A DNA stretch of 64,000 nt. It comes from G963675935 sp963675935. GTDB lineage: Bacteria; Planctomycetota; Planctomycetia; Pirellulales; Thermoguttaceae. A program made the translations under genes and the position numbers. Under the pieces are notes generated by a model that was not told the DNA's origin, searched no databases, and was given only the letters and a program-made list of their open reading frames with translations. The stretch covers positions 868,001-932,000 of the forward strand of contig CAXXPV010000003.1 in assembly GCA_963675935.2 (NCBI GenBank), read 5' to 3'. Of this stretch, positions 32,143-40,300 are shown one piece after another. Numbering within the stretch: position 1 is the first letter of the stretch; every line of letters starts with the position of its first letter.

Positions 32143-33456
32143 TTATCCGGCGGTCTGGTAGTGGCGTTGGCCGGTGGCTTGGGTTTGGCGATCCTGCCAA
32201 AAGGTGGTTAGCGGCTGGGTGTCGCTGAGGTAGTCGGCGGTCAGTTGCAACAACGCATCCGCTCCTCCACTCGACCAAAACTTTTCCGTGCCCTTCACAC
32301 GACGGTTGATTTGCTTGATCGTCGATTCGATGTGGCTGCTGGTGATCGGAAGCCCTTCCCGGCGATATTCGTCATAGTGCATCCTCGATCTTTGGTTCTC
32401 CAGATAACACAACGCATCCGCCACCTTGTTGCGCGGCGAATCTTCGGCCTCGTTTTTCTCCGGCAGTCCCAACGCCCGCTGACGTTCTTGCAACGCTGCA
32501 ATCACCAACTCCACCTGACCGCTCCACAACCATTGCGCCCAACGGCAGTATTCCGGCCACGCTTCTTCCATCGTGCGGCCGGCCATCGCGCCGGCGAACA
32601 CGTAACACAACGCATGGATGAAATCCACGATCGGCGTGAAATGTGAAAAGTATCGCCGCCACACCGACCAATTTGTTTCCGATCCATCGCCCACGAACGC
32701 CTTGCGGCTCGCCGCCATGAAGCCGCGCTCCCACGCCGCCGACGCCAACTGCTTGCCGAACGCCTCGATGGACTCGCGCGTCGCCACCACGCTCCGCACC
32801 AATATCTCCGGCTGACCTCGACGCTTTTCAGACGCCGACGGCTTGTCCGATTCCTCCTTGGCAGGCGAATCGCCAACCGCAGAAAAACCCTTGATTTCAC
32901 GAGATATTTTGCCCATTCGACGCGGATCGACGAAAATCTTCGGAATCGCCGGGCAAGGATCGGACGCGAAGGTTTCGCTCGTCATCGACAACAAGCAGCC
33001 CACTTTCGTCTCGCGCCAAAATCGCCCCTTCCGCGATTCTTCTTCTTTCTTCGGAGACAATTCTTCGTTGCGATTGCGAATCTGGATGCGTCCGCCGTCC
33101 ATTTCAACGCACGCCACGCACGGAACTTGCTCGCGCGGACTGTCTTGTTGCTCGGGCAACGGCAACGCCTCCCACGCCGCTTCCTCCGCCTTCCGTTGGG
33201 CCACTCGCTCTTGACCGATCCGCTTGGTGGCCCGCATGATCCGTTGATCGGAAATGTCCAACTCGGCTTCTTCTTTCAAGTCCTTGCTGGCCTGCTGAAA
33301 ACTGCTGGCGTGACTGCCCGCATAAACCATCTTGCGGAGCACTGCCGGAGAAACCGTATCATCTGGTCTGATGCCCAAGGTTTGGGAGTGAGGGAAAAAA
33401 AGCCTTGCGGCATCGCTTGCAATGACCGTAGGATTCTTGCCAGACGGCTTCTCCAC
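32143..33456 (-). CDS. ISKra4-family transposase, C-terminal part
   Basis: A 437-residue frame. The first residues after the frameshift (LFFPHSQTLGIRPDDTVSPA) continue the family body. An acidic catalytic region is visible: VACVEMDGGRIQIRN has the first aspartate, AFVGDGSETNWSVWRRYF the second, and HIESTIKQINRRVKGTEKFW the late glutamate. The order is that of ISKra4 elements. The protein is complete to the C-terminus, but its N-terminal part is in another frame (33359-33733), shifted by +1 at the A run 33395-33401. Transposition would therefore need frameshifting or a corrected sequence. Confidence 0.85.
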   Translation of the reverse strand: MEKPSGKNPTVIASDAARLFFPHSQTLGIRPDDTVSPAVLRKMVYAGSHASSFQQASKDLKEEAELDISDQRIMRATKRIGQERVAQRKAEEAAWEALPLPEQQDSPREQVPCVACVEMDGGRIQIRNRNEELSPKKEEESRKGRFWRETKVGCLLSMTSETFASDPCPAIPKIFVDPRRMGKISREIKGFSAVGDSPAKEESDKPSASEKRRGQPEILVRSVVATRESIEAFGKQLASAAWERGFMAASRKAFVGDGSETNWSVWRRYFSHFTPIVDFIHALCYVFAGAMAGRTMEEAWPEYCRWAQWLWSGQVELVIAALQERQRALGLPEKNEAEDSPRNKVADALCYLENQRSRMHYDEYRREGLPITSSHIESTIKQINRRVKGTEKFWSSGGADALLQLTADYLSDTQPLTTFWQDRQTQATGQRHYQTAG

Positions 33457-33733
33457 GTTTGGCTTGGAGAAGCCGTCCGGCGATTTCTTCTAGGGGTATG
33501 GGCTCCCCGCATCCGCTGCACTTGCCAGCCGCGTGACCGGCCGCCTCCGCCTGCTTTTGCAACGCCTCGGAAAGCAGCACGCAAGCAATGGCGTCGCCGA
33601 CTTCCCCGGTCTCGTCTTCCATCTCGGCAAACGTCGTTCCCCAGGCCGGCGCACCGTTTGGCCCCCACATTTCCCGCCGCAATTCGGCCGTCATCCCCGT
33701 GATTCGTTCTCGTAATGCTTCGCTAATGGCCAT
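33359..33733 (-). CDS. ISKra4-family transposase, N-terminal part
   Basis: A 124-residue frame starting at 33733 with a strong Shine-Dalgarno (AAAGGAGG, about nine bases upstream). It includes a CXXC zinc pair (CSGCGEPI, CKRCRK) typical of ISKra4 N-termini. The protein passes the T-run and then diverges to a stop; the natural continuation is in the neighbouring frame. One T fewer in the run gives the smooth join CRKAFFPHSQTLGI. It is the first half of a single transposase, not a separate gene. Confidence 0.8.
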   Translation of the reverse strand: MAISEALRERITGMTAELRREMWGPNGAPAWGTTFAEMEDETGEVGDAIACVLLSEALQKQAEAAGHAAGKCSGCGEPIPLEEIAGRLLQAKRGEAVWQESYGHCKRCRKAFFPSLPNLGHQTR

Positions 33734-34010
33734 CCCTGGCTACCTCCTTTACCTAAAGTTATGTCGCTTGGCCTCCCACCAAGCAAAACTTCCCCCCTTC
33801 TGTTTACCACGTCATGGCAGATTTACAAAGTGCAACTTGCACCCCACCCCTGCGACAGCCAAGTTTTGGCATAGTATGTTTTCTGATAGGCTGTTACACT
33901 AGGGGCCGTGGGAGTTTTGGCAGGTTGAGAGCCACGAAACTAACCCTGGATTATGCCCACAAAAATAGTAAGGCTCTAAGTCCTTTGTCTGTCAATGGTT
34001 TAGAACTTGA

Positions 34011-34056
34011 GTCCCCGTAGCTCAATTGGTTACATAAGATTTGCTCATTGTAACCA
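34011..34056 (+). other. Partial tRNA (5' half) and inverted repeat: candidate attachment junction
   Basis: GTCCCCGTAGCTCAATTGGT reads exactly as the acceptor strand, D stem and D loop of a bacterial tRNA, but the following bases do not continue the fold. Immediately after, TGGTTACA (34027-34034) and TGTAACCA (34049-34056) form an 8-bp inverted repeat. This is what is left of a host tRNA at one side of an integrated element, or a degenerate tRNA. The matching 3' part must lie outside the window or at the far end of the phage region. Confidence 0.55.
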
Positions 34057-34198
34057 CTTATCAGATAACGACTTGCGCGTCACGGAAGAAGGCCGTTTTG
34101 TGACAGAAAATGACACTAAAAACGGCTGTTTTTCACTAGTTTACTGCCAAGTTTACTGCCAGAAAAAGTTACGTGGTAGCTGGCTATTATGGCGCAGC

Positions 34199-34222
34199 AA
34201 AAAGCCGCCTAAAGACGGCGGC
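34199..34222 (-). terminator. Rho-independent terminator closing the leftward phage operon
   Basis: Read on the minus strand: stem GCCGCC / GGCGGC with a seven-base loop, followed by TTTTT (34203-34199). It lies 21 bp past the last late gene. Confidence 0.9.
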
Positions 34223-34242
34223 TTAGAGTCAGTCGGTTAATC

Positions 34243-34539
34243 TTATTCGCCGCGTCCAAAAAAGGCCGCAACAATCGTTCCGGCGACGGCCACCAAGAGC
34301 GCCCAAGCGCATTGCATAGCCAGAAGCAGCCGCCGCCGGCTGCCGCGAAGCTCGGCTACTTCACCCATTAGGCCGGGGCTTGCATCCTTGTTGCCGGGCA
34401 GACCGTACATGTCGGCGCTCATCTTCGCGGTGTCAGCCCGGCACGACTCGCACCGCGCGAAGCCGGCTACAACCTCTTCGTGGTAGCTGTGGACTTCGGA
34501 GCGTAGCTCTTTGATTTCCGAGATTTCCATCGCTGTCAT
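34243..34539 (-). CDS. Small phage membrane protein, holin/XhlA-like
   Basis: A 98-residue protein. The N-terminal region is helical and charged, with two cysteines (MEISEIKELRSEVHSYHEEV, CESCRAD). The C-terminus has one hydrophobic helix (LLLAMQCAWALLVAVAGTIV) and a charged end (AAFFGRGE). The coiled-coil plus C-terminal anchor layout recalls XhlA-type haemolysin/holin accessory proteins; this is an analogy only. The start at 34539 has a GGGGGAG Shine-Dalgarno eight bases before it. It is the last gene of the leftward operon, next to a thioredoxin-like lipoprotein gene, and could be involved in lysis. Confidence 0.62.
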   Translation of the reverse strand: MTAMEISEIKELRSEVHSYHEEVVAGFARCESCRADTAKMSADMYGLPGNKDASPGLMGEVAELRGSRRRLLLAMQCAWALLVAVAGTIVAAFFGRGE

Positions 34540-34541
34540 GG

Positions 34542-34892
34542 CTATTTCTCCCCCACTAGCCGGAGCACGTCGCCGATATCCTGGGTCCGCGAGGTTCGGC
34601 CGCCAGTCCGAACAAAGAACGTCGGGACGCTTGAAACGCCGGCCTGCCGGGCCGCGTCGGGCTGATCGTCAATATCGACCCACTGGACGCTCACGCCGGC
34701 CGCTTGGAGGCGTTTAAGGGTGGGTTTGGCTTTCTGGCAGGGGCCGCACCACGACGCAGTGTACGCAATTACCTGGACGGCAGACTTACATGGGCCGAGG
34801 CAGCACGGACGCTTCGCCTTCTTCTTATCGCAGCCAACGACTACCGCGAGAAGGAAGACAATCAAAAACAAGATTGGAAAAAAACGCTTCAT
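34542..34892 (-). CDS. Thioredoxin-fold lipoprotein of the phage
   Basis: A 116-residue protein with a lipoprotein signal ending VVVGC (residue 21) followed by lysines. It has a thioredoxin domain with the active-site motif AYTASWCGPCQKAKP (CXXC) near residue 50 and the cis-proline segment SSVPTFFVRTGG. This predicts an oxidoreductase tethered to the membrane facing the periplasm. It is uncommon in phage late operons. It could keep the host's or virion's disulfides in a chosen state. Its start has AGGAG six bases upstream. Confidence 0.85.
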   Translation of the reverse strand: MKRFFPILFLIVFLLAVVVGCDKKKAKRPCCLGPCKSAVQVIAYTASWCGPCQKAKPTLKRLQAAGVSVQWVDIDDQPDAARQAGVSSVPTFFVRTGGRTSRTQDIGDVLRLVGEK

Positions 34893-34910
34893 TGTGTGCT
34901 CCTAAGAAAC

Positions 34911-34942
34911 CGGCCGGGCCAACCGTAAGCGTGGCCCGGCCG
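34911..34942 (-). terminator. Stem-loop between the thioredoxin and small membrane genes
   Basis: In the minus direction CGGCCGGGCCACGC pairs with a nearly perfect complement (GTTGGCCCGGCCG). It follows the stop of the 34977-35387 gene. The following sequence (GTTTCTTAGG) is only weakly T-rich, so it may be an attenuator. Confidence 0.55.
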
Positions 34943-34976
34943 TGTGTTTCCCCTTTCCGTCATTCTTCTTTGTCGA

Positions 34977-35387
34977 TTACACGACGCCGGCAACCGGCGC
35001 GTCTTTCACAACGCTGGTATCGGTCTGTTTCGCCGCGTCGGTCAACTTCGCCGCGATGTACGCCCGGCCGGTGTCGGTACTCAACTTCGCGGCCAACAGC
35101 CCGTCAAAGACCTGTGAAAACTCTGACGTAACCGCGTCGTCGCCGTCCAGGAACAAGCGGGCAAGATCGGCGATCTTCTTCCCCATGCCGGAGTAGTCGC
35201 CTACGGAATAATCCATAAGGAACTCGGGGGTTTTCTTGAGGCCGAGATTCGACAACTTCGCGGCCAGCTTCGCCGCGCCGCGCCGGCGGTCCTCAACCTC
35301 GGTGTCCTTCTGGAAACACCACCGGACAACGCAATAGCTGGCCAGGGCGAGGAACGCGCACAACAGGATAATCTCAAGCAGGGTCAT
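34977..35387 (-). CDS. Phage protein with N-terminal membrane helix, unknown function
   Basis: A 136-residue protein. The N-terminal hydrophobic segment MTLLEIILLCAFLALASYCV acts as an anchor, followed by a helical, mostly charged body (RRGAAKLAAKLSNLGLKKT, ARLFLDGDDAVTSEFSQVF). No family is evident to me. It lies between the thioredoxin-like lipoprotein and the exported 229-residue protein. Confidence 0.55.
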   Translation of the reverse strand: MTLLEIILLCAFLALASYCVVRWCFQKDTEVEDRRRGAAKLAAKLSNLGLKKTPEFLMDYSVGDYSGMGKKIADLARLFLDGDDAVTSEFSQVFDGLLAAKLSTDTGRAYIAAKLTDAAKQTDTSVVKDAPVAGVV

Positions 35388-35444
35388 GTTTCGGTTCTTT
35401 CTTCTTTGTTTGGTGTGGTGAACTAGAACTCGATCTACGCCGGC

Positions 35445-36134
35445 CTACATAGAGGCATAGGTTTTCTTCCACTGGACGGCGAGGCCGATCCCTGCCGCAA
35501 TCACAACGGACGCGATAGCGATGCCGACGATAGCCGCCGCCGGCAACCCGCCAACTTCGGATTCGTCGATCTCGGGCGCTCCTTCATTATCGAGCGGTTG
35601 CGGCGCGGGGTCGGCGTCAGGGCTAGGGTTAGGCTTAGGCTCAGGCTTGGGGCACGGCCCCGGACACCCGCGTTTTTCCATGTTCCGACGCCACGGCAAA
35701 ATCGTAATTCCTTGGGCCGAGTTGACGCCGCCAGCAATAGCGCCATACAACCCCTCCGCAGTCATCGGGAGATTCTTACCGGACGCCTCATAGACAACTT
35801 GGCCGCTCGGCTTCTGGACCCTCACAGTCGGAAGCCCCTTGCAATTTTTGGCGTATCGCTCTTGATAGACCGGCGTGCCCGACGTGACAGGGCAAAAGTG
35901 AACTTGATCCTTTAGACCTTTCAAGCCTTCGTTGGTGTCGAACCACCGCAAGACTTTCTGGTAACTCGCATCGTTGGCGTTGCCGACGACAGAGATGTAC
36001 CATTCGCTGGAATCCTGGGGCAGATTGACTACCGGCGACTCGCACAGCACGCCATTCGTAGTGTCAGCCACACACGGCACGACAGCGAGAAAACAGACGC
36101 ACAGACACAGCAAACACAACAGCAACTTGTTCAT
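35445..36134 (-). CDS. Exported phage protein, thioredoxin-like N-terminal domain and C-terminal membrane anchor
   Basis: A 229-residue protein with a signal peptide (LLLCLLCLCVCFLAVVPCVA). The middle region has SEWYISVVGNANDASYQKVL and KNCKGLPTVRVQKPSGQVVY, which resembles a thioredoxin fold without a CXXC pair. A Pro-rich segment (PKPEPKPNPSPDADPAP) precedes a C-terminal helix (AAAIVGIAIASVVIAAGIGL) that anchors it. The domain assignment is tentative. The start has AGAGGA about six bases upstream. Confidence 0.6.
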   Translation of the reverse strand: MNKLLLCLLCLCVCFLAVVPCVADTTNGVLCESPVVNLPQDSSEWYISVVGNANDASYQKVLRWFDTNEGLKGLKDQVHFCPVTSGTPVYQERYAKNCKGLPTVRVQKPSGQVVYEASGKNLPMTAEGLYGAIAGGVNSAQGITILPWRRNMEKRGCPGPCPKPEPKPNPSPDADPAPQPLDNEGAPEIDESEVGGLPAAAIVGIAIASVVIAAGIGLAVQWKKTYASM

Positions 36135-36167
36135 GTTTTCCTCTCTCAGTGTGAAGTGACGAAAATG

Positions 36168-36713
36168 TTATCGTGAAGGCGGGGCCGCCGGGGTGTAGAC
36201 CGGCGTAACCGCCCAACCATGACTGGCTTTCCATTCCGCGATTAGTGTTTCGCGGGGAATCCAGATGAATTGGGAAACGCTATTGTTATCGAGAATGGCG
36301 GCCCACTTGCTGTCCAAATGAACCAAGGCAACCATATGCGCGCCGCCCATGACTGTAAAGCCGCAACCTCGCCGCGTTCGGCACGCCCACTCCAAGAACC
36401 GCACGTCGCCATTCTCGACGTAGGCATACCTAATTCCTTCACTATCAAACTTCGCGGCAAGGTCTTCTGGATACGATCCATCGCCGTAGCTGCGCCGCCA
36501 GCGGTCGGCCGTCTCGTATCGGCCCTGCCACCGGAGCAACGAAACCATTGACGCATGAACACACGACCCTTGGCCTTGCGATCCAAGCCAGTTACTTTGC
36601 CGAAACGCAACAGGAACATTGACGGTCGGCCGCTCGGCCTTCGGGACTGGATACCGAATTCCGTCGCATCCAACGGCAAAAATAAGCAAGATCGACGCAA
36701 GAATCGTGCGCAT
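36168..36713 (-). CDS. Lipoprotein with C39-like papain-fold peptidase domain
   Basis: A 181-residue protein with a lipobox (FAVGC at residue 16). It has a papain-like peptidase pattern: QGQGSCVHASMVSLLRWQGR near residue 48 supplies the cysteine, GGAHMVALVHLDSKW near residue 120 the histidine, and AAILDNNSVSQF the aspartate. C39-type enzymes process leader peptides or act in other cleavages; here the substrate is unknown. It shares a TAATG overlap with the preceding gene (36713), so it is translationally coupled. Confidence 0.72.
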   Translation of the reverse strand: MRTILASILLIFAVGCDGIRYPVPKAERPTVNVPVAFRQSNWLGSQGQGSCVHASMVSLLRWQGRYETADRWRRSYGDGSYPEDLAAKFDSEGIRYAYVENGDVRFLEWACRTRRGCGFTVMGGAHMVALVHLDSKWAAILDNNSVSQFIWIPRETLIAEWKASHGWAVTPVYTPAAPPSR

Positions 36714-37282
36714 TACTTCAATCTCCTTGGGAGTCTGACAACCTCTTCACGCACAAGCCGCCTGACAAGACGATTCGGGGTCCAACCGCTCGCGTTGCCG
36801 GTCGGCAATAAGCCGATCTCATTAAGCGCGGCGGCGACCAACTCAGAACAAAATAGCTCATGCAAGTCTTCGCCGTGGAGCGCGCGGCTCAACCAGCCAG
36901 CCGACTCCAACGCACCCTCGGTGTCGTAGGGTGTGGCGATCTTGCCGCGAAGAAACTCAGAGAGCCGAGTATCCTCGAAAGGATAAAGCGGACGAGTGAG
37001 CGGGTAAGCCCACACGCGGCCGGCGTAGACTTCCAGAACGTCCATAAGCCTGTGGGCTTGCACTCCGCTGAAACACTTACCCTGAATAACACAAGGTAAC
37101 GAGTCGAAAGTCGTTGACTCAAACAGTAAAAGCTCGCCTTTGTATTTGGCGATGATTCCTACATGACTAATCCCCCATCGCGGAATACCGTAAGTTGCGA
37201 GATTGATTACATCGCTCTGCCAAGCCTGACCGCTGAAACCGACAACGCCGCCGGCTCTGATACCGTCAAGTAGGCTTGGCAT
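36713..37282 (-). CDS. YiiX/NlpC-P60-like (permuted papain-fold) peptidoglycan hydrolase candidate
   Basis: A 189-residue protein of the permuted papain-fold type (YiiX/YaeF, LRAT-like). The histidine is in WGISHVGIIAKYKG near residue 40, followed by ELLLFESTT with an acidic residue. The late cysteine is in ELFCSELVAAALNEIG near residue 150, in the order reversed relative to classical NlpC/P60. Such phage proteins are candidate cell-wall hydrolases. It is the first gene after the giant ejection protein, preceded by the 54-bp conserved element (37315-37368). Confidence 0.72.
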   Translation of the reverse strand: MPSLLDGIRAGGVVGFSGQAWQSDVINLATYGIPRWGISHVGIIAKYKGELLLFESTTFDSLPCVIQGKCFSGVQAHRLMDVLEVYAGRVWAYPLTRPLYPFEDTRLSEFLRGKIATPYDTEGALESAGWLSRALHGEDLHELFCSELVAAALNEIGLLPTGNASGWTPNRLVRRLVREEVVRLPRRLK

Positions 37283-37314
37283 GGGTTATGTCCCAATGAG
37301 TTAATTGAATGTAC

Positions 37315-37368
37315 TCCTGTAGTTTCGCAGACTTTTTTATTTTGTGAACCCAAAATCGGCCACCCTAC
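37315..37368 (-). promoter_or_regulatory. 54-bp bipartite conserved element, copy 1
   Basis: Minus strand: GTAGGGTGGCCGATTTTGG starting at the stop codon (TAG) of the giant protein gene, then 23 unrelated bases, then GAAACTACAGGA. The same two blocks with the same 23-base spacer occur at 55049-55102. A promoter or processing signal is likely, because it sits between gene blocks. Confidence 0.6.
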
Positions 37369-40300
37369 CATTTTAGTTTGCTGGCACGTTTTTTCGCGGT
37401 ATCGCTATGAACTCCGTTGGATCGAAGGCGGGCGTAAACCAGCACTCGGGCCACCGCGCTCGACACTCCCATATCGACGAGATACACACCCGCTGCTTCC
37501 GATTCATCGCTATACTTGCTGGTTGCGGTCTTAGCCTTTTGCGCGATATGTTCCTCTATGGCAATCTCGACTTTCTCGGGAACAACCGATGGGTCAACCA
37601 GCGGATTGGGGTATCGCTTCAACGGTTCGCGTTTAAGTGCGGCCCGAGCGAGGCCAGCCATCGCCAGATCGGTCTTCGCCTTATCTTCGTCCGATAGCTC
37701 GCGTGACGCCTCGCGCATCTTTGACATTAACGTAGACACATAGCCAGCCTTGCGCCATTCGTCGATATTCACGTCTTCCTTGCCGTGCAACTTGCTAGAT
37801 TCATGCGCCTTATCAAAAGCCTCTTTTGCACTGTAAAAATCGTCAACGCTCTTCGGATAATCCTTCCGTAGCATGATCCCTTTCAATCCAGGGAACTCGT
37901 TGAGCTTGATCTGTTCTCCTGTTACGACTTTCACGGCAGTATTGCCATAGGAGTTTGCTTTTTCGTACAGCCCTCCCGAAATTCCGTTCGCCAAATGATC
38001 CATCTTAGCCGGGCTAAGGCTTATCTTCCCGTCGCTGGTATCATGGAACCACCGAGCAACACCTTTCATTAGACTTGAAGTGTAATCGTAGGATTGGTCT
38101 GGCGCTTCGAGCTTTTGTTTCGAGGCGGAAACAATCGGCCTATTACGAAACATGTCGTAGTTGAACATCGTTTCGGCCGGCAGTAAGAACCCAGTAGGCA
38201 ACTCACCCGGATTAAGTGTACCAACTGCTTGCCGCATCCACCGCTTTAATGGCTCATGGTCTTTGTCATAGATCGCATCAAGCATCCGCTCGACGCCAGC
38301 GCCGATCAGACCCCACTCTTGCGACCTCGGAATTTTAGCGATAGGATTACCTTTGCCGTCAGTAAGGATATAGAATCCATCCTGCCATTCCGGCCGCTCT
38401 TTGTAATCATCGTCGTCGTGACGTAACCACCAATAAATGAGCGACCGAGTTATAATCCACTGCGCGGCGCGAAATGCCGACCTTGTGGGATGATCCTTGA
38501 ATGTGCGAACAAACTTATCGGTCCCTTCGAGCCGCGCATTAAAAAATGGAACCCAATAGTTTATGTACCGCCCCCACTTTCCCATGCGGCGGAAGTCAAC
38601 CGTAACGTCGTGCGCGGCATTAATAGCCCGCGTCAACACTGGCATCGGAGGCATCTGCCCTTGTTTCACCCGCTCAAGCCATCCCTCTTTGTCGAGGATC
38701 GCAGCGAACTCCGCAAGGCGTGGACCGACTTCCGAAGCGCCGGCAATGTTTATCGCCGTCTCTCCTTTGTCTTGTTTACCGCGTAAGACTCGTTTTACAC
38801 CGCCTTTGAGTCTCTTGCGGTCTAGCCCTACCCAGGTCGATAAGTCGCCACCCATCGAGTGAAACAGCTTAGCAACCGGGTCGCCCGCCTCACCCTTCGC
38901 TGCCTTTAACTCAGACACTACGTAAGCCGATACCCAAGCCGCTGGGTCGAATGCACCCTTCAATCCCTTCTCGCCCTGCATAATGAAGGTGTCAAAATCT
39001 CGGAGCGCATTCATTGCTATAAATTCGGGGTTCAGCCGCGTAGCGCCCATCTTTAGTATTCCGGTAAGCGCCTTCGCTGTCTTTGTGGCAACGTCAAGAT
39101 GTCGAAGTGTATCAAGCCCACCAAGCGACTCAGCAAGCTCTGGGTGAAGCTGAAAGAACCGTGGCTGTCCATCAATGGTGACGCGAACAATCGGCTGCCC
39201 GTGGACCTTCATTAAGTCCGGCCGCCAAATCGTAAGCGCTGTCATCGGGTCGATGGAATCCAGAATATCCTTCGGGTCGATCCCCATGCCCGCTTGGATT
39301 GCAGCACCAACTTGGTCGCTGATTTTCGCAAACGAAAATTGCTCAGCAACAATCTTCGTGGGAACTTCCTCAACCCATTTGCCAAGCCCTTTAATATCCG
39401 TGGCGACTTTCACCATCTTGTTCATGACAGCTTGCTTTGCGGCGCGTTCGTAAATACGGACAGCGCGGGCGAGCGTGGATTCAATTGGGTCGATAATCTG
39501 CAAGCCGCTGCCGTGCCGACCATGAACCGCAGCCGATAAGTCAACCATCTTCCGCCCGCCGCTGCCCTTCGCCCCTTCTTTCGCGCGCTCAAGCGGAATA
39601 TAAGTCTTGTAGTAATCTTTTATTTTGTCTGCCGTATCGGCGTCGATAGCGCCGGCGTCGGCGAGTACATCAATAAGCGCGTTATTGAATTTGGTTACGG
39701 CGTCGGCTGCGCGCTCATACCGCTTATCGTAAAGTCGAGATACAACCTCTTTGGCGTCGTCGAGTGTGATTCCGGGATTTTTATTTTTGTCCCATGACTC
39801 TATCGCGTGCCGCGCGTAAAGCCACGCTACAAAGTTGTCGTAATCCTCACCCTCGGTTATTTCTTTTAAGGCTTCCTTTAATGAAGGTCCGATTTTACGG
39901 CGTGTTCTACCAGCAATCGTAAACACTCCATCCTCGATTGCGGCCTGCGCGAACGATGGGCCGACCTGGCGCAGCGCGTTGTAATCCTCAAACGGAGTTG
40001 TATCAGCAATCTTTCGCTTCATTCCGCGATTATCTACGCTTGGGTCGTATCCATGTTCAATAGCTTCGTTTGTGAACCGGCTAACTGGACGGCCCTCATC
40101 CTTGAATCGCGTATAGAGGTATTCTGCTATTTCGTGCATCCGCTTGGTGAGTGGAGCGGAGTTGGTTTTATCTAATCCTGTTTTGCTAATTTGCCCTTTC
40201 ACCCGCCCGATAGCGCCAGCGCGTTTATACGCTTCCATTGGCACACGGCTAGCCTCCATTTTCGCTTTGTAGTCGGGGTGCGAATCGAGCCACCCATTGA

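Larger units (their letters stand above)
32116..33844 (-). mobile_element. ISKra4-family insertion sequence with 19-bp inverted repeats
   Basis: The ends are GGGTGCAAGTTGCACTTTG (32116-32134) and its exact complement (33826-33844), 1,729 bp apart. CACCCCTGC flanks both ends (32107-32115 and 33845-33853), a 9-bp target duplication. Just outside the left end, 32088-32106 is another inverted copy of the same end sequence, so the element sits beside a solo terminal repeat. The transposase gene inside has a frameshift in a run of seven T. See the two CDS entries. Confidence 0.88.
33845..34242. other. Host/phage junction region without genes
   Basis: After the ISKra4 end, the space to the last phage gene holds no credible coding sequence. 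It carries a tRNA 5' fragment (34011-34031) and a small inverted repeat, then a terminator for the leftward phage operon. Confidence 0.6.

Noticed and set aside
34011..34060. A complete functional tRNA gene
   Set aside because: Only the 5' half fits; the D stem does not close and no anticodon or T arm follows.
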